Assembly (NCBI RefSeq): GCF_004000765.1
Contig: NZ_BILW01000012.1
Coordinates: 1-64,000 of the forward strand
DNA: 64,000 nt
Source: Paenibacillus chondroitinus NBRC 15376
Lineage (GTDB): Bacteria > Bacillota > Bacilli > Paenibacillales > NBRC-103111
Reading direction: 5' to 3'
In this document: in pieces, positions 1-8,625 of the stretch
Numbering within the stretch: the first letter of the stretch is position 1
How the letters are laid out: each line of letters starts with the position of its first letter
Notes under the pieces: generated by a model
What the model was told of the DNA's origin: nothing
The model's input: the letters and a program-made list of their open reading frames with translations, nothing else
Database searches by the model: none
Position numbers and translations under genes: made by a program

Positions 1-632
1 AAGTCACGGCTGCGGCGCAGCGACTGCTCCAGACTCTCCAGCTCCTTCAGGAGACGGTTCATCTCCTGATTGCGCCCGCGGGGTCTGTACAGGCCGTCGG
101 CCTGCGCCGTCAGCTTGCGCTCGGCTTCCATAATCGCCGAGCCGCTTACACCAAGCCCAGCGCTATACAAATAGCCGCTGAGCTCGTCCGTCTGCAAGGT
201 GCGAAGCTCCTGCAGCTCGGTTAAACCAAAAGCGAACAAGCTGCGGAAGAGGTCGGCCGATAGGCCGCCCAGCAGCGTGTTCAGCAGATCTTCGCCCCCG
301 GTGGTGCCATCACCGAGGGTAACCTTGACGTGCCCCGCAGAGGCACGTTTGCCGCCTGCAGCGGGCGCGTCGTAGCGCTCGACGCGAATGAGCTGCCCCT
401 GCTCATCCTGCAGGGTCAAAGCGCCGCCATGGGCGCCGCCGCCCAGCGGCTCGTAGCGTTCCGACCGGTTCTGCCGGGTCGGAAAGCCGAACAGCACCGC
501 GCGGACGAAGCCCATGAGCGTGCTCTTGCCCGCTTCGTTGGCGCCGTAGAACAGCGCCAGCGGGCTGTCTGTGTCGAGCTGCCGCTGCCGCAGGCTGCCG
601 AAGCCATCTACCTGGATGGATACGATCTTCAT
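1..632 (-). CDS. YhaN/SbcC-like AAA ATPase, N-terminal part (runs off left edge)
   Basis: The reading frame opens with ATG at 632 and stays open to base 1, so about 210 N-terminal residues are visible and the C-terminal end lies outside the window. A Walker A motif, GANEAGKS, sits at residues 30-37 after a short beta-rich start (MKIVSIQVDGFGSL), as in SMC/RecF/SbcC-type ATPases. The visible part also carries the GLTELQEL stretch typical of YhaN-like proteins before a charged, probably coiled-coil region begins. Its ATG overlaps the TGA of the upstream nuclease gene (ATGA at 629-632), so the two are translationally coupled like B. subtilis yhaO-yhaN. Family role: ATP-driven partner of an SbcD-like nuclease in DNA end processing. 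The assignment to YhaN rather than SbcC rests on the short visible part and on the neighbour. Confidence 0.8.
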   Translation of the reverse strand, partial: MKIVSIQVDGFGSLRQRQLDTDSPLALFYGANEAGKSTLMGFVRAVLFGFPTRQNRSERYEPLGGGAHGGALTLQDEQGQLIRVERYDAPAAGGKRASAGHVKVTLGDGTTGGEDLLNTLLGGLSADLFRSLFAFGLTELQELRTLQTDELSGYLYSAGLGVSGSAIMEAERKLTAQADGLYRPRGRNQEMNRLLKELESLEQSLRRSRD

Positions 633-1906
633 CCAGGCCACCCCCCTTCCGCGGACAGTAGATCCGCGGCCAATTCTTCTGCGGCGCGCAGCCATTCGCG
701 CAGCCGCTCGGGATCCGCCGCAGCCGGATCGCCGGCTGCCTGCGGCAGATTTTGCAGCGCGGCGAGGGCTTCGCCCGCGAACGCTTGCAGCGCAGCGTCG
801 TCCGCGCGCAGCGCTGCCGAAATCCGCAGGAGGTCGCCAAGAAAGCTCTTCTCCTGCTGCAGAGCCTCCAGATCGAGCCTACTAGCCGTTCGGTCCTCGA
901 TCGATTCGATCCAGACGAAGCGGCTGCGCTCCGCTTCGTCCGAGCGCAGCTCAGCGATCAGTTCCTGGAGCATCCGCCCTTTGCGGAGCATACTGGAGAC
1001 TGCGCTTCGCCCTTCCAAAACGATACGGACGACAGCATCGCGTCCGTCTGCTTCAAACCTGGCCCGTTCAAGTTGGTCCCCAATCTTGTCCTTCAATTCC
1101 TGTTCCGTCTGAACGCCGGCAACAGACAGCCGCATCTGGAACCAGCGCACCTGATCCAGTGCACGAAAAGAAAGATCCGCTCGTCCATTGTCCGACATGT
1201 CAACGATATAACAGCCGCGCGGTCCTGTTTCCCGGATATTTCGCCCCTGCAGGTTCCCCGGATACACAATTGCCGGCTGCTCATGAAGCACATTTCTTGT
1301 ATGTACGTGGCCCAAAGCCCAATAGTGCATACCCGCTTTCAGCAAATCTTGTTTGCTGCATGGCGCGTAGTTATCATGAGCCGGGTCACCGTCGACATTC
1401 GTATGTAAAAGCGCAATTTGAGCCGCATCTTCGAGGCCTGGCTTAAACTGCAGCGCCAAGTTCTCCATAACCGCCGCACTGCGATAAGAAATCCCATGGA
1501 TCTGGGCGATGACGCCGCGATCCGGTTTCGTTACCGTCAGCGTTTCGACTTGATCGCACGCAAAAAAATGGACGTCTGCCGGCCAAACCAGCTTTGCGGC
1601 GCGTCCATCCTCCGGATCATGATTTCCATGAATAATATAAGTAGGGATTCCTTGCGCAGCCAACTGCTCCAACGCTTTCTGAAAGCGAATTTGTGCGCGA
1701 AGGGAACGATCCGATAAATCGTAGACATCCCCGCTGATAAGTACAAAATCTACCTGCTCTTGAACAGCTGCCGCCACGAGTTCCTTGAGCGCACCGAACG
1801 TCGATTCTCGCATGCGCTCACGAACGCGTTCAGGCAGCGCCGACATGCCTTTGAACGGGGAATCCAGATGCAAGTCGGCGGCATGCATAAACCGCAGTCG
1901 TTTCAT
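629..1906 (-). CDS. YhaO/SbcD-like metallophosphoesterase (DNA nuclease)
   Basis: A 425-residue protein of the calcineurin-like phosphoesterase fold. All metal-site motifs are present: DLH at 11-13, GDVYD at 59-63, GNHD at 94-97, an LLHTN histidine near 168 and GHVH at 199-202. This is the SbcD/Mre11 order, and the protein begins (RFMHAADLHLD) as YhaO proteins do. The C-terminal 150 residues are helical and charged, suitable for docking on the ATPase partner. The gene is followed by the yhaN-like ATPase with an ATGA overlap, so the two very likely form one nuclease complex acting on DNA ends in the cytoplasm. No unusual residues were seen. The strict function (exo- versus endonuclease) cannot be told from sequence. 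Confidence 0.85.
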   Translation of the reverse strand: MKRLRFMHAADLHLDSPFKGMSALPERVRERMRESTFGALKELVAAAVQEQVDFVLISGDVYDLSDRSLRAQIRFQKALEQLAAQGIPTYIIHGNHDPEDGRAAKLVWPADVHFFACDQVETLTVTKPDRGVIAQIHGISYRSAAVMENLALQFKPGLEDAAQIALLHTNVDGDPAHDNYAPCSKQDLLKAGMHYWALGHVHTRNVLHEQPAIVYPGNLQGRNIRETGPRGCYIVDMSDNGRADLSFRALDQVRWFQMRLSVAGVQTEQELKDKIGDQLERARFEADGRDAVVRIVLEGRSAVSSMLRKGRMLQELIAELRSDEAERSRFVWIESIEDRTASRLDLEALQQEKSFLGDLLRISAALRADDAALQAFAGEALAALQNLPQAAGDPAAADPERLREWLRAAEELAADLLSAEGGWPG

Positions 1907-1926
1907 GTCTCTAACGCCTTCCTGCT

Positions 1927-3102
1927 TTAGCTATTTTCGTTCTGATCCTCTTTCTTTTCTGCTGTAGGATGCTGTTCCACTATGTGATAGCTCTCATAAA
2001 CACTTTTCAGTTGGCGAAGAACACGGTTCAATGAATAAGTTTTCTTCGCTTTTTCCCACGCGGTACGCGCCAGATTGTATCGGAACGTTGGATCAATGAC
2101 CACCTTCTCCAAAGCGTGGCTTAATGCCATTGCATCTCCGACAGGCACCAGCAAACCGTTGTGTCCATGTTCAATTTGCTCTGCAATCCCCCCGACATCG
2201 GTCCCAATCAGAGCGAGCCAGCATAACGCCGCTTCCGCAAATACAGAACCGAATGCTTCCGCGCGAGACGGCAAGACGAAGACGTCAAAAAACGGCATGA
2301 ATTCTTCCGGATGCAGCATATAGCCATAAAAAATCGTATCCTCATAAATATTATGCTGAATCGCCAGCTTCTCCAGCTCTTCCCGGCTAGGTCCATCCCC
2401 GATAATATGCAAAACAAAAGGATGGCCACGCTTTTTCAGTTCTCCGCATGCAATCAGCAAGGTATCCAGCCCCTTGGCAGGTACAAGACGGCACACCGTA
2501 ATGAATTGTGTCACTGCATTTTCATGGGAAATCGGGCGGAAACGTTTCTCATCAAAACCGTTCGGGATCACGCCAATCCGTTCGCTATCCTGCACATACT
2601 CTGAGATATATTGTTTGAACGAATTGGACACCGTAATAATCTGATCGACCTTTGTTTCAAGCTCCTCATAAATTTGAGTGAGAAACTGATGTTCCACGCC
2701 ATTCTCTTTAATGCGTCCGTTCAATACAAGCTCTCTCTCGAAGCTGGAGTGAATGGTCAGAATCACCGGCGTTTCCGGGTAAATCTGCTTCATCGCCATT
2801 GCTGCAATCGGGTGATGCGCATGAATAATGTCATACTTCTTGGTCACTCGCAGCTTCGTCCACCAAACATAATCCTTGTAAGTCTGAATGTATTTATCAA
2901 CGATCGGGTTACCGGCATACTTCCGCCAATCGAAAGTGACGAATTCCACTTCCTCTGTGCCTTTATTGCGAATGCGTTTAGGCAGCGAAAATAGTTCCAT
3001 TTCCCATCCCTTTTTATTAAATCGGTCCAAAATATAGGGAACCATGGATGACACCCCACCCGGTTGTTCCGGGGGGAAAAATAATGCTTGCAAGATGTTC
3101 AT
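1927..3102 (-). CDS. GT4-family glycosyltransferase
   Basis: A 391-residue GT-B fold enzyme. The N-terminal half begins with a nucleotide-fold strand and a Gly-rich loop (PPEQPGGVSSM) and has HAHHP at about 94-98. The C-terminal half has the donor-site run VCRLVPAKG at 203-211, DGP near 236 and the E-x7-E signature EAFGSVFAE at 282-290, which binds the nucleotide-sugar. These are family GT4 features (retaining transferases for polysaccharide, teichoic acid or lipid glycosylation). No signal peptide or membrane helix is evident, so it works at the cytoplasmic face. It lies 21 bp upstream of the yhaO-like gene on the same strand, but a functional link to DNA repair is unlikely. Donor and acceptor sugars cannot be predicted. 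Confidence 0.8.
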   Translation of the reverse strand: MNILQALFFPPEQPGGVSSMVPYILDRFNKKGWEMELFSLPKRIRNKGTEEVEFVTFDWRKYAGNPIVDKYIQTYKDYVWWTKLRVTKKYDIIHAHHPIAAMAMKQIYPETPVILTIHSSFERELVLNGRIKENGVEHQFLTQIYEELETKVDQIITVSNSFKQYISEYVQDSERIGVIPNGFDEKRFRPISHENAVTQFITVCRLVPAKGLDTLLIACGELKKRGHPFVLHIIGDGPSREELEKLAIQHNIYEDTIFYGYMLHPEEFMPFFDVFVLPSRAEAFGSVFAEAALCWLALIGTDVGGIAEQIEHGHNGLLVPVGDAMALSHALEKVVIDPTFRYNLARTAWEKAKKTYSLNRVLRQLKSVYESYHIVEQHPTAEKKEDQNENS

Positions 3103-3274
3103 TGCATGAGCCCCTCTCCCAAAGCCTTGAGCTTTACCTTCTTATTGTAACTTGTGCGCGCCGAATAGAAAAGAGAACAACTTTAAGCCGCTTGAAACGA
3201 TTCTATCCCTCTCTCCCATTTTCCTTTATAATAGAATCACATCTTGTCGAAAAATAGGGATTTTGGGGGAACGC

Positions 3275-4411
3275 ATGAAAGCTGTTGATCTCTTGTTCGG
3301 TGATTTAGCTTCTTTATTATCGCATGTTATTATATTGGTCATTGTGACACTAATGTTTGTCATTTCACTACGCTTGTTTCTCGATCGCCGTAAAAAAGGC
3401 TACATGTCGATGACCTTCTCCGTTATCTTCGTAGGCATTCATTACCTGCTTAAGATATACGTCTTGCTCACGGCACTGGATACAAGTTTGACCGCGTACG
3501 TTCTGTTAATGCTGAAAATCGTATCCTTCGTCCTTTTGAATTTTGGAGTTTATCAATTATACAACCGAACGCACCGTAAACAGTACATATTTTTTTATGG
3601 TTTGATTATTATGGGATTCGTTGTCTCTATTCTTCATTTTAGTGTGCCTCAAATGTACAGCGGCACGCCTCAGCAGGTTCGGCTGCTGCAAGACATTGCC
3701 CTGGAGCTTTATGTTTTTGTGCTAATCTTCCTATGCTTTTACATGATACCTCCTTATATTGGTCAACAAGCCAAGTATCAATGGGCGCTTACCGTCTTTT
3801 TCCTGATCCAGACCTGTCATTTAATCAATGTCTATATGTATGGCAATGAACAGATTTGGCTCACCCTTGCGGGTAATCTTTTGCCCATCGTCTTTTACTT
3901 CTTATTATTTATTCTGCTGTTTGATCGTGTCGTTGAGTTGATGCAGGCCATCTATAATTCATCCATCACGGACGGGCTTACTCGCCTGTATAACCGCAAA
4001 TTTTTCTATAATCGTGTTTCGCAGTATGTCGGGAGGCATCTTCCTATCTCTATTTTGTTCAGTGATATTGACAATTTCAAGAAACTGAATGATACCAAGG
4101 GGCACCAGATGGGCGATGATGTGTTGAAGCAAGTGGCTCAAATTATGAAGGAAGAAGCCGAGGAATGCGGCATTGCAGGCCGTTACGGCGGGGAAGAGAT
4201 GGTTGTGATGGTAACGGATCCAAGTGTGAAAATGGATGCTTTCGCCGAACGCGTGCGCAGCCGGATTGAGAAAGAGACCATTGTTACCGCCAGCATCGGG
4301 TATAGTAAATACAAAAACGGCGTAAGCGCCGAAGAGCTTATCAAGCAAGCGGATGAAGCCATGTATAGGGCCAAAACAACAGGTAAAAACAAGGTTGTCA
4401 AATACGCTTAG
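3275..4411 (+). CDS. membrane-bound GGDEF protein (diguanylate cyclase)
   Basis: The frame is open from 3152, but ATG 3275 is preceded at a good distance by GGGGGA (3265-3270), so a 378-residue protein is preferred. About six hydrophobic segments fill residues 10-220, followed by a GGDEF domain (DGLTRLYNR near 233, DIDNFKKLND, and the catalytic loop GGEEM at about 305-309). The last loop residue is Met instead of the usual Phe. The RxxD product-inhibition site normally just upstream of the loop is missing (AEECGIAGRY). Family role: synthesis of cyclic di-GMP from two GTP in response to a signal sensed in or near the membrane. No EAL domain is attached. It stands alone, transcribed away from the GT4 gene, and has its own terminator. 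Confidence 0.85.
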   Translation: MKAVDLLFGDLASLLSHVIILVIVTLMFVISLRLFLDRRKKGYMSMTFSVIFVGIHYLLKIYVLLTALDTSLTAYVLLMLKIVSFVLLNFGVYQLYNRTHRKQYIFFYGLIIMGFVVSILHFSVPQMYSGTPQQVRLLQDIALELYVFVLIFLCFYMIPPYIGQQAKYQWALTVFFLIQTCHLINVYMYGNEQIWLTLAGNLLPIVFYFLLFILLFDRVVELMQAIYNSSITDGLTRLYNRKFFYNRVSQYVGRHLPISILFSDIDNFKKLNDTKGHQMGDDVLKQVAQIMKEEAEECGIAGRYGGEEMVVMVTDPSVKMDAFAERVRSRIEKETIVTASIGYSKYKNGVSAEELIKQADEAMYRAKTTGKNKVVKYA

Positions 4412-4431
4412 CAAGCGGGCTTGGAACAAGC

Positions 4432-4473
4432 AAAAAAGCTATTCTTTATGTAGATAAAGGGTAGCTTTTTTTA
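4432..4473 (+). terminator. Rho-independent terminator after GGDEF gene
   Basis: Two arms (AAAAGCTATTCTTTAT and its near complement ATAAAGGGTAGCTTTT) close a four-base loop and run into a T tract about 20 bp after the GGDEF stop codon. Confidence 0.8.
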
Positions 4474-4627
4474 TTTTTCAAATTAAAATTTTTACGTTCG
4501 CAGCGGGGGTTTCTGTACTCTTCAACTCTACTAGTTCTATCATAATTTGTAATTTTATTCCGTTATGTGTATGATATCTAATAGATTATTACAATATATG
4601 GAATTAAAAACATTGTGGAGGGAATCT

Positions 4628-6064
4628 ATGAAACGTTGGATGTGTACACTAGCTGCCATTGCAGTAACTGCCTCGCTGACAGGGTGTAATTTTTCGGAGA
4701 AGGCTAGCGGCTCTTCAAGAGAAGCCGGCTCGCTCAAGAAGTTGGGGAAAGACGAGAAAGCTACGATCAAAGTACTGTATTATGATAAGACTTCTTTTTA
4801 CCAACAGTACGGTAATCTTTTCATGGCCAAATATCCGAATATTGACGTAGAGGTCATCTCGAATCAAGGCATTTATGGAGCAGGCAAAGATCCGCAGGAA
4901 GCGCTTATTCACCTCATCGATGAAGAAAAACCGGATGTTCTTCTTCTGAACGGCAGTGACCAACTAGAAAAATTTGCACAACAAGGACGTCTGTATGCTT
5001 TGGACGATGTCATCAAGCAGGATAAATTTGATGTGGAGCATATCCTTCCAGCTACACTGGATGCGATCAGGCTCAAAGGCGAGGGCAAGTTATACGGACT
5101 TTCACCGGACTTTTACAGTCAAGCTCTTTACTATAACAAGGATCTGTTCGAGCAGTATGGCATAGAGTTTCCAAAGAACAAGATGAGCTGGGAAGATGCG
5201 ATGAATCTCGCCAAACGATTCCCGACCGGCGGTCAGGGCGATCAGCGAATTTACGGGTTTTCCGCCTATTCTTATATGGGAGAAGGAGTCGCCTATCAAT
5301 ATATGAACAGTATCGGCACAACGCTGGGTCTGTCTTTCATCGATCCTGAGCAGATGAAGCTGACCATCCAGACAGATGCTTGGAAGAAGGCTCTCCAACT
5401 TACCGTCGACTCTCTGAAATCCGGAGCATTGTACGCACCCAAAAGTCAGACTGATTCTAACGCACCACGCATGTATGAGGATTATCTCAAACAAAATTTG
5501 TTCGCCATGGGCAAGGTTGCAATGACAATTGACGGCAATTATATGATACAAACTCTGCAACAGGCCAAAGACGTCCTGAAAGACGTAAAGCCTGTCAATT
5601 GGGATATCGTCACCGTTCCCGTTGATCCGCAAAATCCGGACTTTTCCAACACTGTTTCCGTTTCCAATGTCTTCGGGATCAATGCCCAATCCCCCAATAC
5701 GCGGGCAGCCTGGGAATTCATTAAGTATATCAACAGCGATGAGTTCGCTAGAGTCATGTCCAAATCGTCGAGCAGCCTAATGACGCGCACTACTTACGCA
5801 AAGGACAAGGATGGCCATAATCTTGAGGCATTTTATCTCCTCAAACCAAACCCTGACAAGAACTTTTCAGGTTACGAAAAAATCCCAAGCAGCTTCTACC
5901 AACCGTTCACTTTGCTTGCCAATCAAGAAATCCAAGCTGTCATCGATGGGAAGAAATCAGCCGACGAGGCGCTTAAGACGATCCAAGATAAAGGACAAGA
6001 ACAATTATTGCAAGCTAAACAAGCGGACGATGCTCTGAAAGAGTCTCAGTCTAAGCCGAAATAA
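4628..6064 (+). CDS. extracellular solute-binding lipoprotein (ABC sugar-binding family 1)
   Basis: The frame opens at 4565, but ATG 4628 follows GGAGGGA with normal spacing and gives a proper lipoprotein signal: a Lys/Arg start, a hydrophobic stretch and the lipobox LTGC with Cys at about residue 19. The mature protein (478 residues in all) has the layout of family 1 solute-binding proteins for sugars: the KVLYYD start, MAKYPNIDVEV, a central DGNYMI motif typical of the sugar-binding cleft, and a C-terminal helix region (AWEFIKYINSDEFARVMSK). It would be anchored on the outer face of the membrane. No ABC permease or ATPase gene is adjacent, so the transporter must be elsewhere, or this is an orphan receptor. 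A shared terminator follows. Confidence 0.85.
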   Translation: MKRWMCTLAAIAVTASLTGCNFSEKASGSSREAGSLKKLGKDEKATIKVLYYDKTSFYQQYGNLFMAKYPNIDVEVISNQGIYGAGKDPQEALIHLIDEEKPDVLLLNGSDQLEKFAQQGRLYALDDVIKQDKFDVEHILPATLDAIRLKGEGKLYGLSPDFYSQALYYNKDLFEQYGIEFPKNKMSWEDAMNLAKRFPTGGQGDQRIYGFSAYSYMGEGVAYQYMNSIGTTLGLSFIDPEQMKLTIQTDAWKKALQLTVDSLKSGALYAPKSQTDSNAPRMYEDYLKQNLFAMGKVAMTIDGNYMIQTLQQAKDVLKDVKPVNWDIVTVPVDPQNPDFSNTVSVSNVFGINAQSPNTRAAWEFIKYINSDEFARVMSKSSSSLMTRTTYAKDKDGHNLEAFYLLKPNPDKNFSGYEKIPSSFYQPFTLLANQEIQAVIDGKKSADEALKTIQDKGQEQLLQAKQADDALKESQSKPK

Positions 6065-6069
6065 AACAA

Positions 6070-6112
6070 AAGGCTGTCTCTGAGGTCATCATATGACCCC
6101 CAAGACAGCCCT
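6070..6112. terminator. bidirectional terminator between convergent genes
   Basis: GGCTGTCT (6072-6079) pairs with AGACAGCC (6103-6110), with an inner GGTCAT/ATGACC stem. A-rich sequence lies before and T-rich sequence after. It separates the binding-protein gene from the convergent small gene ending at 6122. Confidence 0.8.
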
Positions 6113-6121
6113 CCATTCTTT

Positions 6122-6421
6122 TTATTCGTCGTCCGCTTCAAGCACATGCGCTTTGCAAAATGCTTCTACCGCCGCGACTTCATCATCCTCAAGATCAAAA
6201 TCGAGATAGATTTGCGTCGTTTTCTCATAAAGCTCGTACTTCAATAGACCTGATTTGTCTTCGTCAACGTTGTAGATCGCACGAATGTACAATCCGCTTT
6301 CGGAGTATAACTCATCATCTTCCTCAACTTCGATATCTATAAGAAATTCGTATCGTTGTCCGCTCAAAATACCAAACGGATCTTTGATTACTTCAACCGT
6401 ATAACTCGTGATCGTGAACAT
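6122..6421 (-). CDS. small acidic conserved protein (DUF6509-like)
   Basis: A 99-residue, strongly acidic protein with the pattern YTVE-x4-DPFGIL-GQRYEFLIDIEVEEDDELYSE, which I associate with the DUF6509 group of Bacillales proteins; this match is from memory and not checked. The sequence predicts mainly beta strands followed by a short acidic helix (DDEVAAVEAFCKAHV). No signal peptide or membrane segment. GGGGGA precedes the ATG. Function unknown. Confidence 0.7.
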   Translation of the reverse strand: MFTITSYTVEVIKDPFGILSGQRYEFLIDIEVEEDDELYSESGLYIRAIYNVDEDKSGLLKYELYEKTTQIYLDFDLEDDEVAAVEAFCKAHVLEADDE

Positions 6422-6487
6422 CGTATCCCCCCTTTTTCATCTGCAGGCTTTAGTATACCTGATTATGGGAAGAATCGCACATAGGCT

Positions 6488-7288
6488 TCAGATCAGCTTC
6501 ACAATTTGTCCCGCTGGAATTTCGACGGAGTCCCCCTCCACACTGATCCAGACGGAAGTGGCTGTGGGATTATGTACAAGATGGCGATCAACCGAATAAC
6601 GTAATTGTTCCACCGCATGTAGATAGGTATAAATCTCCGAGTTCGTCGCGTACCAAATATTGTTGTGCCCGCCTACGATCTCGCCAAATCGGTCGACAAG
6701 ATCCCAATTGTTATCGTTTTCAAATTCATAGCTATGGCCCCATACATAGAGAAGCGCCATCCGTGTGTGCCTTTGCTCAAGCTTGGCGAACTGCTCGCCG
6801 TACTCCAACATTTGCTTATGATGGCAAGTAGGATGCCACCTTAGAAAATCATCGGGAATATGAAATTTCCCATGACTTGCTACGGTTCTCGCATACTCAA
6901 CACCGAGGTTCGGCAGCATCGAAACAACACGCTCACTGTGTGTTCCAAACGGATAGCTCATTCCCTTAACGGGATAGCCGACCAGAGACTCTAAAGCTCT
7001 GCGGTCGTCCATCATTTCCATGACGATTTGTTCATTCGGAGATTGCTCCAGAAATGGATGATCGACTGTATGCGCCGATACCTCGTGTCCTGTGAAAAGA
7101 GAGGCAACTTCTCCCGCTGTTATATAGTCTTCTTTACCCAAAAAACCACTGTTCAAGTGGAAGGTTCCTTTGATCCCGTATTCATTTAACTTCCCCACCA
7201 GTCTACGGTCATGCACTCTTCCATCATCATAACTAAGGGTCAGGGCTTTGTGAACCCCGCCAGGAAATCGGTCATTACGAATACGCAT
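6488..7288 (-). CDS. polysaccharide deacetylase family protein (cytoplasmic type)
   Basis: A 266-residue NodB-fold protein. Motif 1 is TLSYDDG (first Asp catalytic, second metal-binding) near residues 17-23, motif 2 is SAHTVDH around 71-77 (the two metal His), motif 3 is SYPFG, and a late WGHSYEF carries the last catalytic His. There is no signal peptide, unlike cell-wall deacetylases such as PdaA, which suggests a cytoplasmic substrate or an unusual export route. The family removes acetyl (or formyl) groups from amino sugars in a metal-dependent reaction. It stands alone with no glycan operon around it. The substrate cannot be predicted. Confidence 0.8.
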   Translation of the reverse strand: MRIRNDRFPGGVHKALTLSYDDGRVHDRRLVGKLNEYGIKGTFHLNSGFLGKEDYITAGEVASLFTGHEVSAHTVDHPFLEQSPNEQIVMEMMDDRRALESLVGYPVKGMSYPFGTHSERVVSMLPNLGVEYARTVASHGKFHIPDDFLRWHPTCHHKQMLEYGEQFAKLEQRHTRMALLYVWGHSYEFENDNNWDLVDRFGEIVGGHNNIWYATNSEIYTYLHAVEQLRYSVDRHLVHNPTATSVWISVEGDSVEIPAGQIVKLI

Positions 7289-7462
7289 TTGGTTTCCCCC
7301 AATAAGTACTTCATAAAGTTATTCCCATATTTTACTTTTAGTTGACCGATTTGTGCAAGCGTTTTCCGCCACATCTTTGTTTAAGGGAACTGCCGTCCTC
7401 TAATTGCAGATAAGGCGAGCTTCTCCTTCCCTGAGCGGAATTACGAGGTCTTATCAATCCGC

Positions 7463-7981
7463 TTATTTCCAATGCTTGTCCATAAAAGCGTCGCGCCCCG
7501 AGGAAATTCGTTCTTCTTTATATTCCTTAGGGTTCTTAGTGTGATAATTCTGGTGGTATTCTTCAGCAGGGAAAAAGGCAACAGCCGGCCTGATCTCCGT
7601 TACAATCGGCTTATCAAAACGTCCGCTTTGCGCAAGCTCCTCTTTCGATTTGACGGCAAGCTTCCGCTGCTCTTCGTTATGATAAAAAATAGCCGTACGA
7701 TACTGGCTCCCACGGTCAATGTACTGTCCTTCATCATCGGTAGGATCTATTTGGGGCCAGTATAACTCGAGCAATTTTTCATATGGAAAAATAGCCGGGT
7801 CGAACGTAATTTCGACAACTTCCAAATGCCCGGTTTGCCCAGTCTTCACTTGTTCATAAGTAGGATTCTCTACTGTACCGCCCATGTAACCAGATATAAT
7901 ACCGTGAATCCCTGGTTGTTCTTCAAATGGACTAACCATGCACCAGAAGCAGCCACCGGCAAAAGTCGCTTTTTGTATCAT
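7463..7981 (-). CDS. msrA: peptide methionine (S)-S-oxide reductase MsrA
   Basis: A 172-residue protein with the MsrA signature GCFWC (Cys11 is the nucleophile that reduces methionine sulfoxide), followed by family motifs SGYMGG, GQTGHLEVVEI, FWPQIDPT-like YWPQIDPT, DRGSQYRTAIFYH and a late YHQNYHTKNP. The length is normal for MsrA and no MsrB domain is fused. A strong AGGAGG-like site (AAAGAGGGAG) precedes the ATG. It repairs oxidised methionine in cytoplasmic proteins. The closest neighbours are unrelated. Confidence 0.95.
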   Translation of the reverse strand: MIQKATFAGGCFWCMVSPFEEQPGIHGIISGYMGGTVENPTYEQVKTGQTGHLEVVEITFDPAIFPYEKLLELYWPQIDPTDDEGQYIDRGSQYRTAIFYHNEEQRKLAVKSKEELAQSGRFDKPIVTEIRPAVAFFPAEEYHQNYHTKNPKEYKEERISSGRDAFMDKHWK

Positions 7982-8152
7982 AAAGCTCCCTCTTTCATCA
8001 AGTATGATAGGATTATTTGTATAGCTTCTTATTATAAGTATTTACGGTTAACAAGTCCATTTTCTACAGGAGCCTTATATCGAATTCATGAAGAAGAACA
8101 ACGCATACTCCGTGTCACATCCCAGCCGATCGTGTATGAAAAATCAACAAAA

Positions 8153-8187
8153 AAAGGAGCAACTGTCTGCAACAGTCCACTCCCTGT
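8153..8187 (-). terminator. terminator downstream of the YjcZ miniprotein genes
   Basis: On the minus strand GGAGTGGACTGT and ACAGTTGCTCC form a stem followed by a run of seven T. It sits 26 bp after the stop of the 8213-8302 gene. Confidence 0.7.
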
Positions 8188-8212
8188 TTCCTTCACTTCG
8201 TTCCATATCTAA

Positions 8213-8302
8213 TTACCATACAAACGTCATTGTAACAATAACCAATAGAATGAACAGAACCAAAACTGCGGCTGCACTTGTACTGCCTGCTGTATAACCC
8301 AT
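8213..8302 (-). CDS. YjcZ-family sporulation miniprotein (29 aa)
   Basis: A 29-residue ORF too short for ordinary gene calls. A perfect AGGAGG lies 9 bases before ATG 8302; another in-frame ATG at 8311 abuts the ribosome site and is less likely. The peptide starts MGYTAGS and continues with one hydrophobic helix built on VLVLFILLVIV. This is the pattern of YjcZ-family proteins, tiny membrane peptides known from spores of Bacillales. It follows a second gene of the same family and precedes a terminator, so the two are probably one transcript, likely expressed during sporulation (inferred from the family; no sigma-factor site was proven). Confidence 0.85.
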   Translation of the reverse strand: MGYTAGSTSAAAVLVLFILLVIVTMTFVW

Positions 8303-8359
8303 AGATCCCATCCTCCTTTCTTATATAACAATCATTCGTTGATGAGGAGGTGTACGACC

Positions 8360-8464
8360 TTACACACTGACTGAAGTTAGAATAATAACAAGTAAGATGA
8401 ATAGAACAAGGATAATCGCTGCCGAAGTATACCCTCCACCATTGCATCCAGCTGTATAACCCAT
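8360..8464 (-). CDS. YjcZ-family sporulation miniprotein (34 aa)
   Basis: A 34-residue ORF preceded by AGGAGG with 8-base spacing. It starts MGYTAGCNGGGY, then has the family helix IILVLFILLVII. The Gly/Tyr-rich head with a single membrane helix is diagnostic of the YjcZ group. It lies 57 bp upstream of a paralogue on the same strand; the shared MGYTAG head and VLFILLVI core point to tandem duplication followed by divergence (Gly-rich insertion and one Cys in this copy). Confidence 0.85.
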   Translation of the reverse strand: MGYTAGCNGGGYTSAAIILVLFILLVIILTSVSV

Positions 8465-8625
8465 TAACAGATCCTCCTCTTATAAAGAAAAGTGTACCGA
8501 CTTTATAAAGTACGAATCTATTTGAAAAGTTGCGTGGACGGATCACCCAGTAACATTTTACCTATTTTGTGTACCCGTTAGCGTTCCAACGGTTTGCCTC
8601 CGATGATGGGACAAGTAATAAATCA

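Noticed and set aside
403-1446. Several plus- and minus-strand ORFs overlapping the yhaO/yhaN-like genes
   Set aside because: Low-complexity Arg/Ala/Ser-rich mirror frames caused by high GC; the nuclease and ATPase frames carry all the motifs.
8088-8297. Plus-strand ORF opposite the YjcZ gene
   Set aside because: It reads through a terminator hairpin and lies opposite a well-supported miniprotein gene.
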